A stretch of DNA of 64,000 nucleotides from Candidatus Omnitrophota bacterium (GCA_028707125.1 JAQTUX010000001.1:775950-839949); one strand, 5' to 3'. Positions 20,740 through 28,208 are shown, counted from the first letter of the stretch. Notes: generated by a model from the sequence alone, not told the origin. Numbers and translations are program-made.

Positions 20740-21354
20740 ATGTTATACCACGAGCGAAGATTAAGAAAACAGGGTTACCGGCTTATTGTCGGCGTAGATG
20801 AGGCGGGCAGGGGGCCCCTGGCAGGCCCTGTTGTGGCAGCAGCCGTGATCTTGAGACAGGAACGTTTCCAGAACCGCGTAGACGATTCAAAAAAACTGAC
20901 TCCTGAAAAGAGGGAAAAGGCGTTCCTTGAGTTGGCAAAAAAATGTTTATACGGCGTGGGCATCGTTAATGAGAAGGTCATTGACGAAATAAACATACTT
21001 AATTCCACCCGCGTTGCCATGAAGCAGGCGGTAGAGGAAGTCATGCTTCGCCTGAAAAAAGATACTACCCTGGCGTCCTGCCCCGAAAAGACGTATGTGA
21101 TCATAGACGGTAACATTGATATAGGCGTAGGCCTGCCGGCCAGGGGCATTATCGGCGGCGACAGGAAAAGCCTTACTATAGCGGCGGCATCCATAATCGC
21201 CAAGGTGATCAGGGATAGGATCATGGCGATATACGATGAGGAATTTTCCGGCTACGGTTTCCTGAGACATAAAGGATACCCGACCGAACATCATAGAAGC
21301 ACTTTGAAGAAATTAGGGCCATCCCCCATCCATAGGTTGAGTTTCCGATTCTAA
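20740..21354 (+). CDS. rnhB: Ribonuclease HII
   Basis: 204 residues from the ATG at 20740; TTG 20737 is the alternative start. Removes RNA from RNA-DNA hybrids and single misincorporated ribonucleotides. VGVDEAGRGPLAGPVVAAA contains the first catalytic Asp-Glu pair, VIIDGNIDIG and ASIIAKVIRDRIM the other acidic and structural residues, and HKGYPTEHH is the C-terminal signature. Gene order rplS-rnhB is common. Confidence 0.95.
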   Translation: MLYHERRLRKQGYRLIVGVDEAGRGPLAGPVVAAAVILRQERFQNRVDDSKKLTPEKREKAFLELAKKCLYGVGIVNEKVIDEINILNSTRVAMKQAVEEVMLRLKKDTTLASCPEKTYVIIDGNIDIGVGLPARGIIGGDRKSLTIAAASIIAKVIRDRIMAIYDEEFSGYGFLRHKGYPTEHHRSTLKKLGPSPIHRLSFRF

Positions 21355-21356
21355 CT

Positions 21357-22976
21357 ATGCGTATCGCGTTAAAGCCGATAAAAGCGGTAGCAAGGAGATC
21401 AGGCATAAAGGAAAAGGAACTTTGCCTTTACGGAGAATATAAGGCAAAGGTATCGCTTTCCATCCTGAAGCGGCTGAAGAACAGGAAAGACGGAAAATAT
21501 GTCGTTGTAAGCGCGATAACGCCCACGCGATCAGGCGAAGGAAAGACCGTTACTACGATCGGGCTTTCTATGGCGCTGAACAGGATCGGGAGGCCTTCGT
21601 CGGTCTGCATACGCCAGCCCTCGCTTGGGCCGGTCTTCGGCATAAAGGGCGGCGGAGCAGGGGGCGGGAGGTCATGCGCCGTTCCCGCTGAAGATCTGAA
21701 CCTGCATTTTACCGGCGACGCGCACGCGGTCGCGGCCGCGCACAATATTTGCGCCGCGTTTCTCTACAATTCCGTATTCAGGGGCAACCCCCTTAATATA
21801 GATGTTGATTCAATAAATTGGCGGCGGGTAGTCGATGTTTCGGACAGGTTTCTGCGTAACATAAAGACAGGGCTGGGCACGCCGCAGGACGGATTTGAAA
21901 GCGATTCGGGATTTGACATAACCGCGGCAAGCGAGGTAATGGCTATACTTGCTTTAGCGCAGGGGCGGGAAGACCTGCGCAGGCGCCTGGGCAATATCGT
22001 CCTGGCCGTGACAAAAGACGGCAGGCCTGTCAGCGCGGAAGATATTAAGGCGGCCGGCGCGATGGCGGTCTTGCTGCGGGAGGCGCTTACGCCCAATCTG
22101 TTCCAGACGATTGAAAACACGCCCTGCTTTGTGCACACAGGCCCTTTCGGCAATATAGCGCACGGCAACAGTTCGATCCTCGCCGACAGGATCGCCTTGA
22201 AACTTTCCGACTACGTTATTACTGAATCCGGTTTCGGAGCTGACTGCGGGGCGGAGAAGTTCTTTAACATAAAATGCAGGGTGAGCGGCCTTAGGCCGGA
22301 CTGCGCGGTGCTGGTTTGCACCGTGCGGGCATTAAAGGCGCATTCCGAAAACCACGAGTCGCTTGATGAGGGCTGCCGCAATTTAGAGAAACAGATAGAA
22401 AATATCATGGTCTTCGGGCTGCCTGTTGTGGTTGCCATTAACAGATTCTCTTCTGATAGCGCCGCGGAACTGGAATTGATCCGCGGCAGATCAAATGATG
22501 CCGGCGCGGAGCGCGCCGTTGTCAGCGACGTATGGTCGAAGGGCTCTAAAGGCGGCATAGAGCTGGCTGAAGCAGTGGTGGATGCCTGCAAGAAAAAGGC
22601 GGGATTTAAATTTCTTTACGCTTTGGACTGGCCGATAAAGAAGAAGATCGAGACGATCGCCACGCGGCTTTACGGAGCGGGGGGCGTGCGATACGAAGAG
22701 TCCGCCGATAAAAAGATAGAGGCGTATACTAAAATGGGCTACGGCTCCTTACCTATATGTATGGCAAAGACACACCTGTCCTTATCGCATGACCCTGAGT
22801 TGAAGGGCAGGCCTGAAGGGTTTACGCTTCCTGTGCGCGATGTGCGGCTGTCAGCGGGAGCAGGGTTCATTTATCCACTCTGCGGGAAAATAAACACCAT
22901 GCCCGGACTGCCTGCTCATCCCATAGGAGAAAAGATAGATATTGATGAAAAAGGTGGTATAATTGGTTTGTTTTGA
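21357..22976 (+). CDS. fhs: Formate-tetrahydrofolate ligase
   Basis: 539 residues, close to the usual 556. ATP-dependent activation of formate to 10-formyl-THF, the entry to the Wood-Ljungdahl methyl branch and a purine one-carbon source. Walker-type TRSGEGKT at 57-64; RQPSLGPVFGIKGGGAGGG, the DINLHFTGD-type DLNLHFTGD and FGNIAHGNSS are family signatures. Start 2 bp after the rnhB stop. It heads a run fhs-fchA-folD-metF with overlapping genes, so the enzymes of successive steps are probably made together. Confidence 0.96.
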   Translation: MRIALKPIKAVARRSGIKEKELCLYGEYKAKVSLSILKRLKNRKDGKYVVVSAITPTRSGEGKTVTTIGLSMALNRIGRPSSVCIRQPSLGPVFGIKGGGAGGGRSCAVPAEDLNLHFTGDAHAVAAAHNICAAFLYNSVFRGNPLNIDVDSINWRRVVDVSDRFLRNIKTGLGTPQDGFESDSGFDITAASEVMAILALAQGREDLRRRLGNIVLAVTKDGRPVSAEDIKAAGAMAVLLREALTPNLFQTIENTPCFVHTGPFGNIAHGNSSILADRIALKLSDYVITESGFGADCGAEKFFNIKCRVSGLRPDCAVLVCTVRALKAHSENHESLDEGCRNLEKQIENIMVFGLPVVVAINRFSSDSAAELELIRGRSNDAGAERAVVSDVWSKGSKGGIELAEAVVDACKKKAGFKFLYALDWPIKKKIETIATRLYGAGGVRYEESADKKIEAYTKMGYGSLPICMAKTHLSLSHDPELKGRPEGFTLPVRDVRLSAGAGFIYPLCGKINTMPGLPAHPIGEKIDIDEKGGIIGLF

Positions 22977-23539
22977 GAATGTATAAAAATAATTCCATAA
23001 AAAAGTACACGGACGACCTTTCCGCCAAGCTGCCGGCTCCCGGAGGCGGCTCTGCCTCTGCCTTGACAGGGTGCCTGGGCGCGGCGCTTATTAACATGGT
23101 GCTGAATTTCACCATAGGCAAAGAAAAATACCGCGCGTATGAAGGCAGGTTGAAGCAGGCGTTAAAGCGCAATGCCGCGATACAGTCGCGTCTTCTGAAT
23201 CTGGTTGACGAGGACGCGCGCGCCTACATATCCGGAAGCGCGAAAGAGTCATTAAAAGTGCCGTATGAGGCCTGCAAGCTCTGCCTTGAAGCGCTTTCTT
23301 CCTGCCCGAAATTAATAGGGATGACAAACAGAAATCTTATTACCGACATAGCCGATGCCGCCGTATTACTTGAGGCTTCACTTTCAGGCGCGTATTATAA
23401 CGTTTTAATAAACTTGAAATATCTTCCAGATACACAGGGCAATAAAAAGATATTAAATGAACTTGATGTTATGAAGCGCAAGGCAGGCAAGCTAAGGAGC
23501 CGGACGGAGGAGCAAATTGGCAAACTTATTAGAAGGTAA
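22973..23539 (+). CDS. fchA: Methenyltetrahydrofolate cyclohydrolase (FchA, cyclodeaminase family)
   Basis: 188 residues from TTG 22973 (overlapping the fhs stop), or 186 from ATG 22979. All-helical formimino-THF cyclodeaminase/cyclohydrolase fold with LPAPGGGSASALTGCLGAALINMV near the N-terminus. The family opens the methenyl-THF ring (interconverting 10-formyl- and 5,10-methenyl-THF) or deaminates formimino-THF. Between fhs and folD the cyclohydrolase role is the likely one; this fits the FolD change described in the next gene. Its 3' end overlaps folD by 23 bp. Confidence 0.88.
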   Translation: MRMYKNNSIKKYTDDLSAKLPAPGGGSASALTGCLGAALINMVLNFTIGKEKYRAYEGRLKQALKRNAAIQSRLLNLVDEDARAYISGSAKESLKVPYEACKLCLEALSSCPKLIGMTNRNLITDIADAAVLLEASLSGAYYNVLINLKYLPDTQGNKKILNELDVMKRKAGKLRSRTEEQIGKLIRR

Positions 23540-24380
23540 AAAGATAGCAGAGGATATAAAGCAGGGCATAAAGGCGCGGGTAAGGGGAATAAAGGATAGG
23601 TACGCCCGTTCCCCGATACTTGCCAGCATACAGGTGGGGGAAAACGCGGCTTCGGCAGTATATCTGAAGGCGCAGAAGAAGACCGCGGAAGAGTTGGACA
23701 TTGAGTACCGCCTTGAAACCTTGGAAGGCAGCATTACCGAGGCGCGCGCGCTGGAGATCATAAGCAAACTGAACGCGGACCCGAATATCAATGGGATCAT
23801 CATACAGATGCCGCTGCCGGCTCATCTTGACGCGAAGGCGCTTTGTTCCCGCGTGCTTCCCGGCAAGGATGTGGAGGGTATGCATCCCGCGAATTTAGGG
23901 CGCATACTCAGTAAGGACGCGGGCATCATACCTTGCACTGCCGCGGCAGTAATAGAATTAATAAAGTCCACAAAGGTTGACCTTTACGGTAAAGAGGCGG
24001 TGATCGTCGGCCACAGCGAGATCGTGGGTAAGCCGGCTGCCCTGCTTCTTTTGAATGAGTTCGCCACGACTACCGTCTGCCACATCGCCACAAGCGATAA
24101 GGGAAGGCTGGCGGAACACGTAAAGCGGGCGGAGGTTCTTGTGGCAGCCGTAGGCAAGGCAGCCGTGATAAAGGGTGATTGGATCAAAGACGGCGCCATA
24201 GTGATCGACGTCGGCATTAACAGGGTAGACGGCAAGATCGTGGGCGATGTTGAATTTGAGCAGGCATCAAGGCGCGCTTCATTCATTACGCCTGTTCCCG
24301 GAGGGGTCGGGCCGCTCACCGTAACTATGCTGATGAGAAATGTAGTCAACGCGTTTATGCAGCAGGAGCCGATTAAGTGA
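23517..24380 (+). CDS. folD: 5,10-methylene-THF dehydrogenase (FolD), cyclohydrolase lysine replaced
   Basis: 287 residues from TTG 23517, chosen for the GGAGGA just upstream. FolD normally has NAD(P)-dependent methylene-THF dehydrogenase and methenyl-THF cyclohydrolase activities in one site. Family blocks QMPLPAH, KDVEGMHP, PCTAAAVIELI, VIVGHSEIVGKPAALLL and PVPGGVGPLTVTMLMRN are intact. The conserved Y-x3-K of the active site reads Tyr49-Leu-Lys-Ala-Gln53: the position four after the Tyr, a catalytic Lys in E. coli (K54) and human (K56) enzymes, is Gln. The Gln and Asp that assist catalysis are kept. I infer retained dehydrogenase and weak or lost cyclohydrolase activity, with FchA covering that step. 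Confidence 0.94.
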   Translation: MANLLEGKKIAEDIKQGIKARVRGIKDRYARSPILASIQVGENAASAVYLKAQKKTAEELDIEYRLETLEGSITEARALEIISKLNADPNINGIIIQMPLPAHLDAKALCSRVLPGKDVEGMHPANLGRILSKDAGIIPCTAAAVIELIKSTKVDLYGKEAVIVGHSEIVGKPAALLLLNEFATTTVCHIATSDKGRLAEHVKRAEVLVAAVGKAAVIKGDWIKDGAIVIDVGINRVDGKIVGDVEFEQASRRASFITPVPGGVGPLTVTMLMRNVVNAFMQQEPIK

Positions 24381-25255
24381 GTTTTCGCGATAAACTAAAC
24401 TCCGGAAAATTCATCCTTACTTCAGAAGTCGGCCCTCCCAAGGGTATAGAAACAGGCGAGATACTGCGCGGCGCAGAGCTTATCAGCAAGCGCGTTGACG
24501 CCGTCAACGTGACTGATCTGCAGAGCTCGGTTATGCGCCTTGGTTCCCTGGTGGTCTGTTTCCTTCTAAAACAAAAAGGCATTGAACCCGTATTGCAAGT
24601 CACCTGCCGCGACAGAAACCGTTTAGCGCTTCAGTCCGACCTGCTTTCCGCGGCTGCACTGGATATAGAGAACGTCCTGGTCCTGACAGGTGATCATCCC
24701 GCGTCGGGCGATCATCCACAGGCAAAACCGGTATTTGACCTTGATTCCGTGCAGCTGCTTGAGGCGGCAAAGACCTTGATGAGCGGCCGCGATATGGCGG
24801 GGAACGCGTTGTCAGGCAGGGCGCCTGACTTCTGCCTGGGGGCCGTAGTCAACCCCGGCTCTTCGCCGCTTGAGCCGCAGATCATCAAGATGGAAAAAAA
24901 GATCGAGGCAGGCGCTGAGTTCTTCCAGACGCAGGCAGTCTATGACATAAGATCATTTGAGGCCTTCCGTAAGAAGACAAGCCATCTTAAGACAAAGGTG
25001 CTTGCGGGCATTGTCCTGCTTAAGTCCGCTAAAATGGCGCAGTTTATGAATAAGAATGTTTCAGGCGTATTTGTGCCGGAAGATCTGATAAAAGAGATGG
25101 AGTCCGCGTCCAGCAAAGAGGCGAAGATAGAAAGGTCAGTTGAGATCGCGGCGCGGCTGATCCGGGAATTAAGGCCGATGTGCGACGGCATTCATCTGAT
25201 GCCGCTTGGCTGGGATGATGTGGTGTTGAGGGTGTTAGACGCGAGCGGATTATGA
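24377..25255 (+). CDS. metF: 5,10-methylenetetrahydrofolate reductase
   Basis: 292 residues from GTG 24377, overlapping folD by 4 bp. FAD-dependent TIM-barrel enzyme reducing methylene-THF to methyl-THF. SEVGPPKGIE near the N-terminus holds the catalytic Glu; VLVLTGDHP and GAVVNPGSSPLE, with FFQTQAVYD, are the flavin and folate segments. No zinc-binding MetV gene and no Rnf-type partner adjoin it. The gene directly after encodes a small FAD/NAD oxidoreductase overlapping by 4 bp, a plausible electron-delivering partner (inference). Confidence 0.93.
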   Translation: MSFRDKLNSGKFILTSEVGPPKGIETGEILRGAELISKRVDAVNVTDLQSSVMRLGSLVVCFLLKQKGIEPVLQVTCRDRNRLALQSDLLSAAALDIENVLVLTGDHPASGDHPQAKPVFDLDSVQLLEAAKTLMSGRDMAGNALSGRAPDFCLGAVVNPGSSPLEPQIIKMEKKIEAGAEFFQTQAVYDIRSFEAFRKKTSHLKTKVLAGIVLLKSAKMAQFMNKNVSGVFVPEDLIKEMESASSKEAKIERSVEIAARLIRELRPMCDGIHLMPLGWDDVVLRVLDASGL

Positions 25256-26121
25256 ATAATATAGTTATTGTCGGCAATACAGCAGGCGCGTTCGGCTGCA
25301 TGGATAAGTTAAAGAAAAGCGGCAGGGATCTGTCCCTTACCGTTATCTCTCCCGAAGACCACCCCGCTTATAAAAAAGGGCTTCTTTTGGACCTGTTCTT
25401 CAACCGCGTAAACCAGAAGGATATCTTTTTCTGCGACAGGAGTTATTATAAGCAGAACAATATTCAGTTCTTTCCTGACGCGCGGATCAGCCAGATAAAC
25501 ACAAAGAAAAAGAGGGTGGATATTAAGGACGGGGATAAGCTGAATTACGATCATCTTGTGTTTGCCTGCGGCAGGAATACGATCCTGCCGGATATACCCG
25601 GAGCGGGCAAGAGAGGTATCTCGCCGTTTGATACCTTGTCGGATTTGAACGAGATAAACGGTCTGGCCGCGCTGGTCAAGCACGCCGTGGTAATTGGCGA
25701 AAGCCGGCCTGCCTCTGACTTTGCCCGCGAGCTGATCAACAGGGAGATCGACACCGTGCTTTTCTCCAAAGACGGCGCGTTTTCCCACGATGAGAAGCTG
25801 GCGGTGATCAGCGACCAGCCGATCGTGGAGTTTATCGGTGAAGGCGAAGTCAGGGCAATAAAGCTTGGCTCGGGCAAGGTGCTCGCGGCGTCGATGGTTG
25901 TATTCTTCGGCAGGCAAGAGCCGGATGAGCAGATGTTCCGCGATACCGATATTGAGTTCTTTGATTCGGCGGTTGTGGTCAATGAGAAGCAGCGCACGAA
26001 TATCCCCGATATTTTCGCCGTCGGCAATCTTACCTCAAAGAACGGGGTCATAAAGACCTGGCAGGACGCCTTTGCGGAGGGCGAACTCGCCGCCTCCGCG
26101 ATTTTGGAAGATATAGGTTAG
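25252..26121 (+). CDS. Short FAD/NAD(P)-dependent oxidoreductase, probable partner of MetF
   Basis: 289 residues. N-terminal FAD-binding Rossmann motif is the variant VIVGNTAGAFG, typical of the COG0446 NADH oxidase/nitrite reductase-like group, with DHPAYKKGLLLDL matching that group's P-x-Y-s/k-r/k-p/g-l-l segment. VFACGRNTILPDIPG and the late NIPDIFAVGNL close the FAD domain. The embedded NAD domain has VVIGESRPASDFA, a poor GxGxxG match. The C-terminal dimerisation domain of about 110 residues found in full-length relatives is missing. It overlaps metF by 4 bp, so a role in delivering electrons to methylene-THF reduction is inferred. It is the last gene of the folate run. Confidence 0.8.
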   Translation: MNNIVIVGNTAGAFGCMDKLKKSGRDLSLTVISPEDHPAYKKGLLLDLFFNRVNQKDIFFCDRSYYKQNNIQFFPDARISQINTKKKRVDIKDGDKLNYDHLVFACGRNTILPDIPGAGKRGISPFDTLSDLNEINGLAALVKHAVVIGESRPASDFARELINREIDTVLFSKDGAFSHDEKLAVISDQPIVEFIGEGEVRAIKLGSGKVLAASMVVFFGRQEPDEQMFRDTDIEFFDSAVVVNEKQRTNIPDIFAVGNLTSKNGVIKTWQDAFAEGELAASAILEDIG

Positions 26122-26471
26122 GCAATGTTTGCGTCTGTCTTGTCTGTGTTTCTCGGGAACGCTCAGTGCGCCCCAGCGTGGCGCACCTTCGCTCGGCTCG
26201 GATGCCTCGCTCTCGCCGACTGTCTTTAGCGGGCGAACCGTGCCCGCTCGGCATCCTCAACGTCCCTCGAAACCCAGCCAATACATCCGCAAAAGAGCTT
26301 CTAATAGGATAATAGATAGGTTTAAGGCTATAACTCTGGTGAAGGTGGCGACTCTATTAGTAGTGTGCTTAGCAAACGTGGTTGTGGCAAAGCATCAAGT
26401 GGATCTAAATAAATTGAACAATTCATTACTTGATGATATAATATCTTCACTTTAAAAGAGAAGGGGAATAT
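26122..26471. other. 350-bp gap: GC-rich structured stretch, then AT-rich stretch with a promoter
   Basis: No convincing gene. Positions 26150-26290 are GC-rich with nested inverted repeats: GTGCGCC (26166-26172) with GGCGCAC (26180-26186); AGCGGGC (26228-26234) with GCCCGCT (26242-26248), enclosed by GGATGCC (26200-26206) and GGCATCC (26250-26256). An RNA from here would fold, but I recognise no known RNA family. From about 26300 base composition turns AT-rich and a promoter for the next operon lies at 26414-26442. A frame at 26129-26455 is open but its translation is low-complexity and lacks a ribosome-binding site. Confidence 0.5.
26414..26442 (+). promoter_or_regulatory. Sigma70-type promoter for the toxin-containing operon
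   Basis: TTGAAC (26414-26419), 17-bp spacer, perfect TATAAT (26437-26442). The expected start near 26449 gives a leader of about 23 nt that contains AAGGGG (26461-26466) before the ATG at 26472. Confidence 0.75.
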
Positions 26472-26888
26472 ATGAAAAATAAACCGAATCCTATACCTTT
26501 AGCAATGGTACTTTGTGATATGGTAATAGATGATAGAAAAACAGGGAAAAAGTCTCTTGTGGGCATATTTAGTAATATTAATGCGACAAAAGTTCCTTGT
26601 ATTCATCCACGCCTCAATGTTTTTATATCTTTGACTGAAGGAAATGGTGAATATGCTGGTAAATTGAAGTGTTTATACGTTGATAAAGATAAAACAGTTG
26701 CTGAGCTTGCAGGGCCTATTCTCTTTCAAAGTCCCCATCAGATTATTGACTTCAACTTTGAGTTATGTGGTTTGCCTCTTGTAGCATTCGGAAATTATAG
26801 ATTTGATTTTTACTGTAATGAGGAGTTAGTAATTTCTAGGAAGTTTACTGTTTCGCAGAGAAAAACAGATGTTCAAAGGGAGGAATAA
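26472..26888 (+). CDS. DUF6941-like protein, unknown function
   Basis: 138 residues, AT-rich codon use unlike the flanking housekeeping genes. LAMVLCDMVIDDRKTGKKSLVGIFSNI followed by an all-beta pattern (VFISLTEGNGEY, IIDFNFELCGLPLVAFGNYRFDFYCN) resembles the DUF6941 group, small beta-sandwich proteins of unknown role; this family call is from memory and tentative. It has its own promoter and a good Shine-Dalgarno. The next two genes follow with 1-bp and 4-bp overlaps, the last being a MazF/PemK-like toxin, so it belongs to a three-gene cassette. Function is open. Confidence 0.6.
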   Translation: MKNKPNPIPLAMVLCDMVIDDRKTGKKSLVGIFSNINATKVPCIHPRLNVFISLTEGNGEYAGKLKCLYVDKDKTVAELAGPILFQSPHQIIDFNFELCGLPLVAFGNYRFDFYCNEELVISRKFTVSQRKTDVQREE

Positions 26889-27145
26889 TGCCTATCACGG
26901 TAAACGATGAAAGGTTGCGTTTTCAGGATTGGGCAGGTAAAGGTTTTACTTGTGTTAAGGAGGCACCCGCTAATGTTTATTTTGAATTTACTATTGAATT
27001 TTGCCCTACAATAGTTATAAATGGAGAAGAAGAGCTAAGCGATGAAGAAATATTATCTTTACCAGAGAAAATCGGAGTATTTTCTTTTTTAAATGATGAA
27101 GGAGAAGATATTTATAAAGAAAGTGATGGAAGTCCCTTAGGATGA
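26888..27145 (+). CDS. Small acidic protein, possible antitoxin of the MazF-like toxin
   Basis: 85 residues, not recognised. Strongly acidic, especially the C-terminal half (NGEEELSDEEILSLPEK, NDEGEDIYKES), with little sign of a DNA-binding fold. It lies directly before, and overlaps by 4 bp, a MazF/PemK-like gene, the position normally held by the antitoxin. An acidic small protein fits that role, but no MazE/AbrB or ribbon-helix-helix motif is visible, so the assignment is positional only. Confidence 0.55.
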   Translation: MPITVNDERLRFQDWAGKGFTCVKEAPANVYFEFTIEFCPTIVINGEEELSDEEILSLPEKIGVFSFLNDEGEDIYKESDGSPLG

Positions 27146-27588
27146 TATCGATAATGAGAAGAGGAGATATAGTTTTAATAAAATTTCCTTTTTCCGACTT
27201 ATCTTCTAGTAAGGTTCGTCCGGCTTTAGTTATCTCTTCCAATAGTTATACCCAAAAAGGTAGAGATGCCATTTTTATGCTTATATCATCAAATAACAAT
27301 AATCCTCAGGATACTGATTTATTTTTTGATGTAATTGATCCTGATTTTACTTTAAGCGGTTTGAAGAAAGCATCTTGGATAAAAACCGATAAGATAGTAA
27401 TATTATCTAAAGCGCTCGCTATTCGGAGGCTCGGAAAGTTAGGTTCAGGTATAATGGCTAAAATAAATGCAATGTTATCAGACGTGCTTGGATTGGATCT
27501 TTTATCTGAGAAACAAATTTCTGCTGAGCAGGTTTCTTCCAAACAATCATCGCCGCCATCCTCAGAATCAAATATTATTGAATCTTGA
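27142..27588 (+). CDS. MazF/PemK-family endoribonuclease toxin
   Basis: 148 residues from ATG 27142, or 144 from ATG 27154. RRGDIVLIKFPFSDLSSSKVRPALVIS is the N-terminal hallmark of the PemK/MazF fold; the basic loop and downstream KASWIKTDKIVIL match the second conserved strand. Family members cut mRNA at short sequence motifs and are held inactive by a co-expressed antitoxin. Residues about 118-148 form an unusual Ser/Gln-rich tail (SSKQSSPPSSES). AT-rich composition and a flanking gene remnant suggest horizontal acquisition. Confidence 0.82.
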   Translation: MISIMRRGDIVLIKFPFSDLSSSKVRPALVISSNSYTQKGRDAIFMLISSNNNNPQDTDLFFDVIDPDFTLSGLKKASWIKTDKIVILSKALAIRRLGKLGSGIMAKINAMLSDVLGLDLLSEKQISAEQVSSKQSSPPSSESNIIES

Positions 27589-27666
27589 GATAGGATTAAG
27601 GGAAGTAATAGTGCCGCGACTTTATATGGAGGGACGGTTTTTAAGCGTGGCAGGGGTAGGAACTGT

Positions 27667-27852
27667 TTCAGATCCAGATCTGAATAGGAAAGTGGGTAGT
27701 TGCATTGCGGGCGAGGGGAGGCGTTGTCAGCGGGTGACGCCGAGACAGGTCCCCTATCCGCGCGCAGTCCTCCCGTCTGTTATGGAAAATGAGCACGGAT
27801 AGGGTGGCTCGGCGGCAGGACCCGCTGCCTAATCAGATTTAGACCCCGAGCC
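27667..27852. other. Intergenic stretch rich in inverted repeats
   Basis: The 271-bp gap between the toxin gene and the ABC fragment holds several perfect inverted repeats: TTCAGATC/GATCTGAA with a 2-nt loop (27667-27684); GGCGT/ACGCC (27720-27724, 27737-27741); CCCTATCCG/CGGATAGGG (27752-27760, 27796-27804); GGCTCGG/CCGAGCC (27806-27812, 27846-27852) enclosing GGCAG/CTGCC (27814-27818, 27825-27829). The direct repeat TGTTATGGAA stands at 27778-27787 and 27856-27865. It could be a structured RNA or the remains of a mobile element; no known RNA family is recognised. Confidence 0.5.
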
Positions 27853-27859
27853 ATTTGTT

Positions 27860-28117
27860 ATGGAACCGGATAATAATAGAGAACCAACAAAACAGGTATT
27901 GAAGAGATATAGGCGGGTTAACCTTTCCTATACGCTGCGGCCACGGTTAGGCGAGACGTTATTCGCATTAGGAACAAAATTAAGAAATATAATTATAATC
28001 ATTTTCATTGCTTATATACTGGTTATCTTTATAGGGGCAGCCATACCGTTTATAAACAGACTGTTGATTGATGCTTCTTTTGGCAAGGTGACGGAAGAGA
28101 TCCAGGATATCAGTTAG
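27860..28117 (+). pseudogene. Truncated ABC exporter (first transmembrane segment only)
   Basis: 85 residues. A basic N-terminus followed by a 27-residue hydrophobic helix ending IPFINRLLIDASFGK, which matches the first membrane helix of ABC exporters (usually L/P-x-L-x-x-x-L/I-I-D). The frame stops shortly after; the rest of the membrane domain and the ATPase domain are absent. A perfect palindrome begins 5 bp after the stop. Most likely a remnant left by deletion or insertion; a genuine one-helix protein is less likely. Confidence 0.6.
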
Positions 28118-28122
28118 AGCAG

Positions 28123-28148
28123 GTAGGGGAGGTTTAAACCTCCCCTAC
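28123..28148. repeat. Perfect 26-bp palindrome
   Basis: GTAGGGGAGG (28123-28132), central TTTAAA, CCTCCCCTAC (28139-28148). It begins GTAG and ends CTAC, like hairpin 2 of the double-hairpin repeat reversed. No T-run follows, so it is unlikely to be a simple terminator; a REP-like element is more likely. Confidence 0.85.
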
Positions 28149-28208
28149 GGTTGTGGATAACTCGAAGCCGCCGTATCACCCCTCGTTTAAGATTATTTTT
28201 GATATCAT

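Noticed and set aside
26129-26455. Open frame of 108 codons across the gap after the flavoprotein gene
   Set aside because: No ribosome-binding site, Ser/Pro/Arg-rich translation from a palindromic GC-rich stretch followed by unrelated AT-rich sequence; its last part overlaps the promoter of the next operon.
27467-27802. Open frame of 111 codons overlapping the MazF-like gene
   Set aside because: It runs out of frame through the toxin gene into the structured intergenic stretch and shows no protein-like pattern.
27589-27859. RNase P RNA, tmRNA or SRP RNA
   Set aside because: None of their conserved core sequences could be found in either the GC-rich part or its hairpins.
27778-27865. Integron attC site around the GTTATGG repeats
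   Set aside because: GGCTCGG/CCGAGCC could be inner arms, but the outer partner sequence complementary to GTTATGG is missing and GTTATGG does not fit the GTTRRRY core; no integrase gene is visible.
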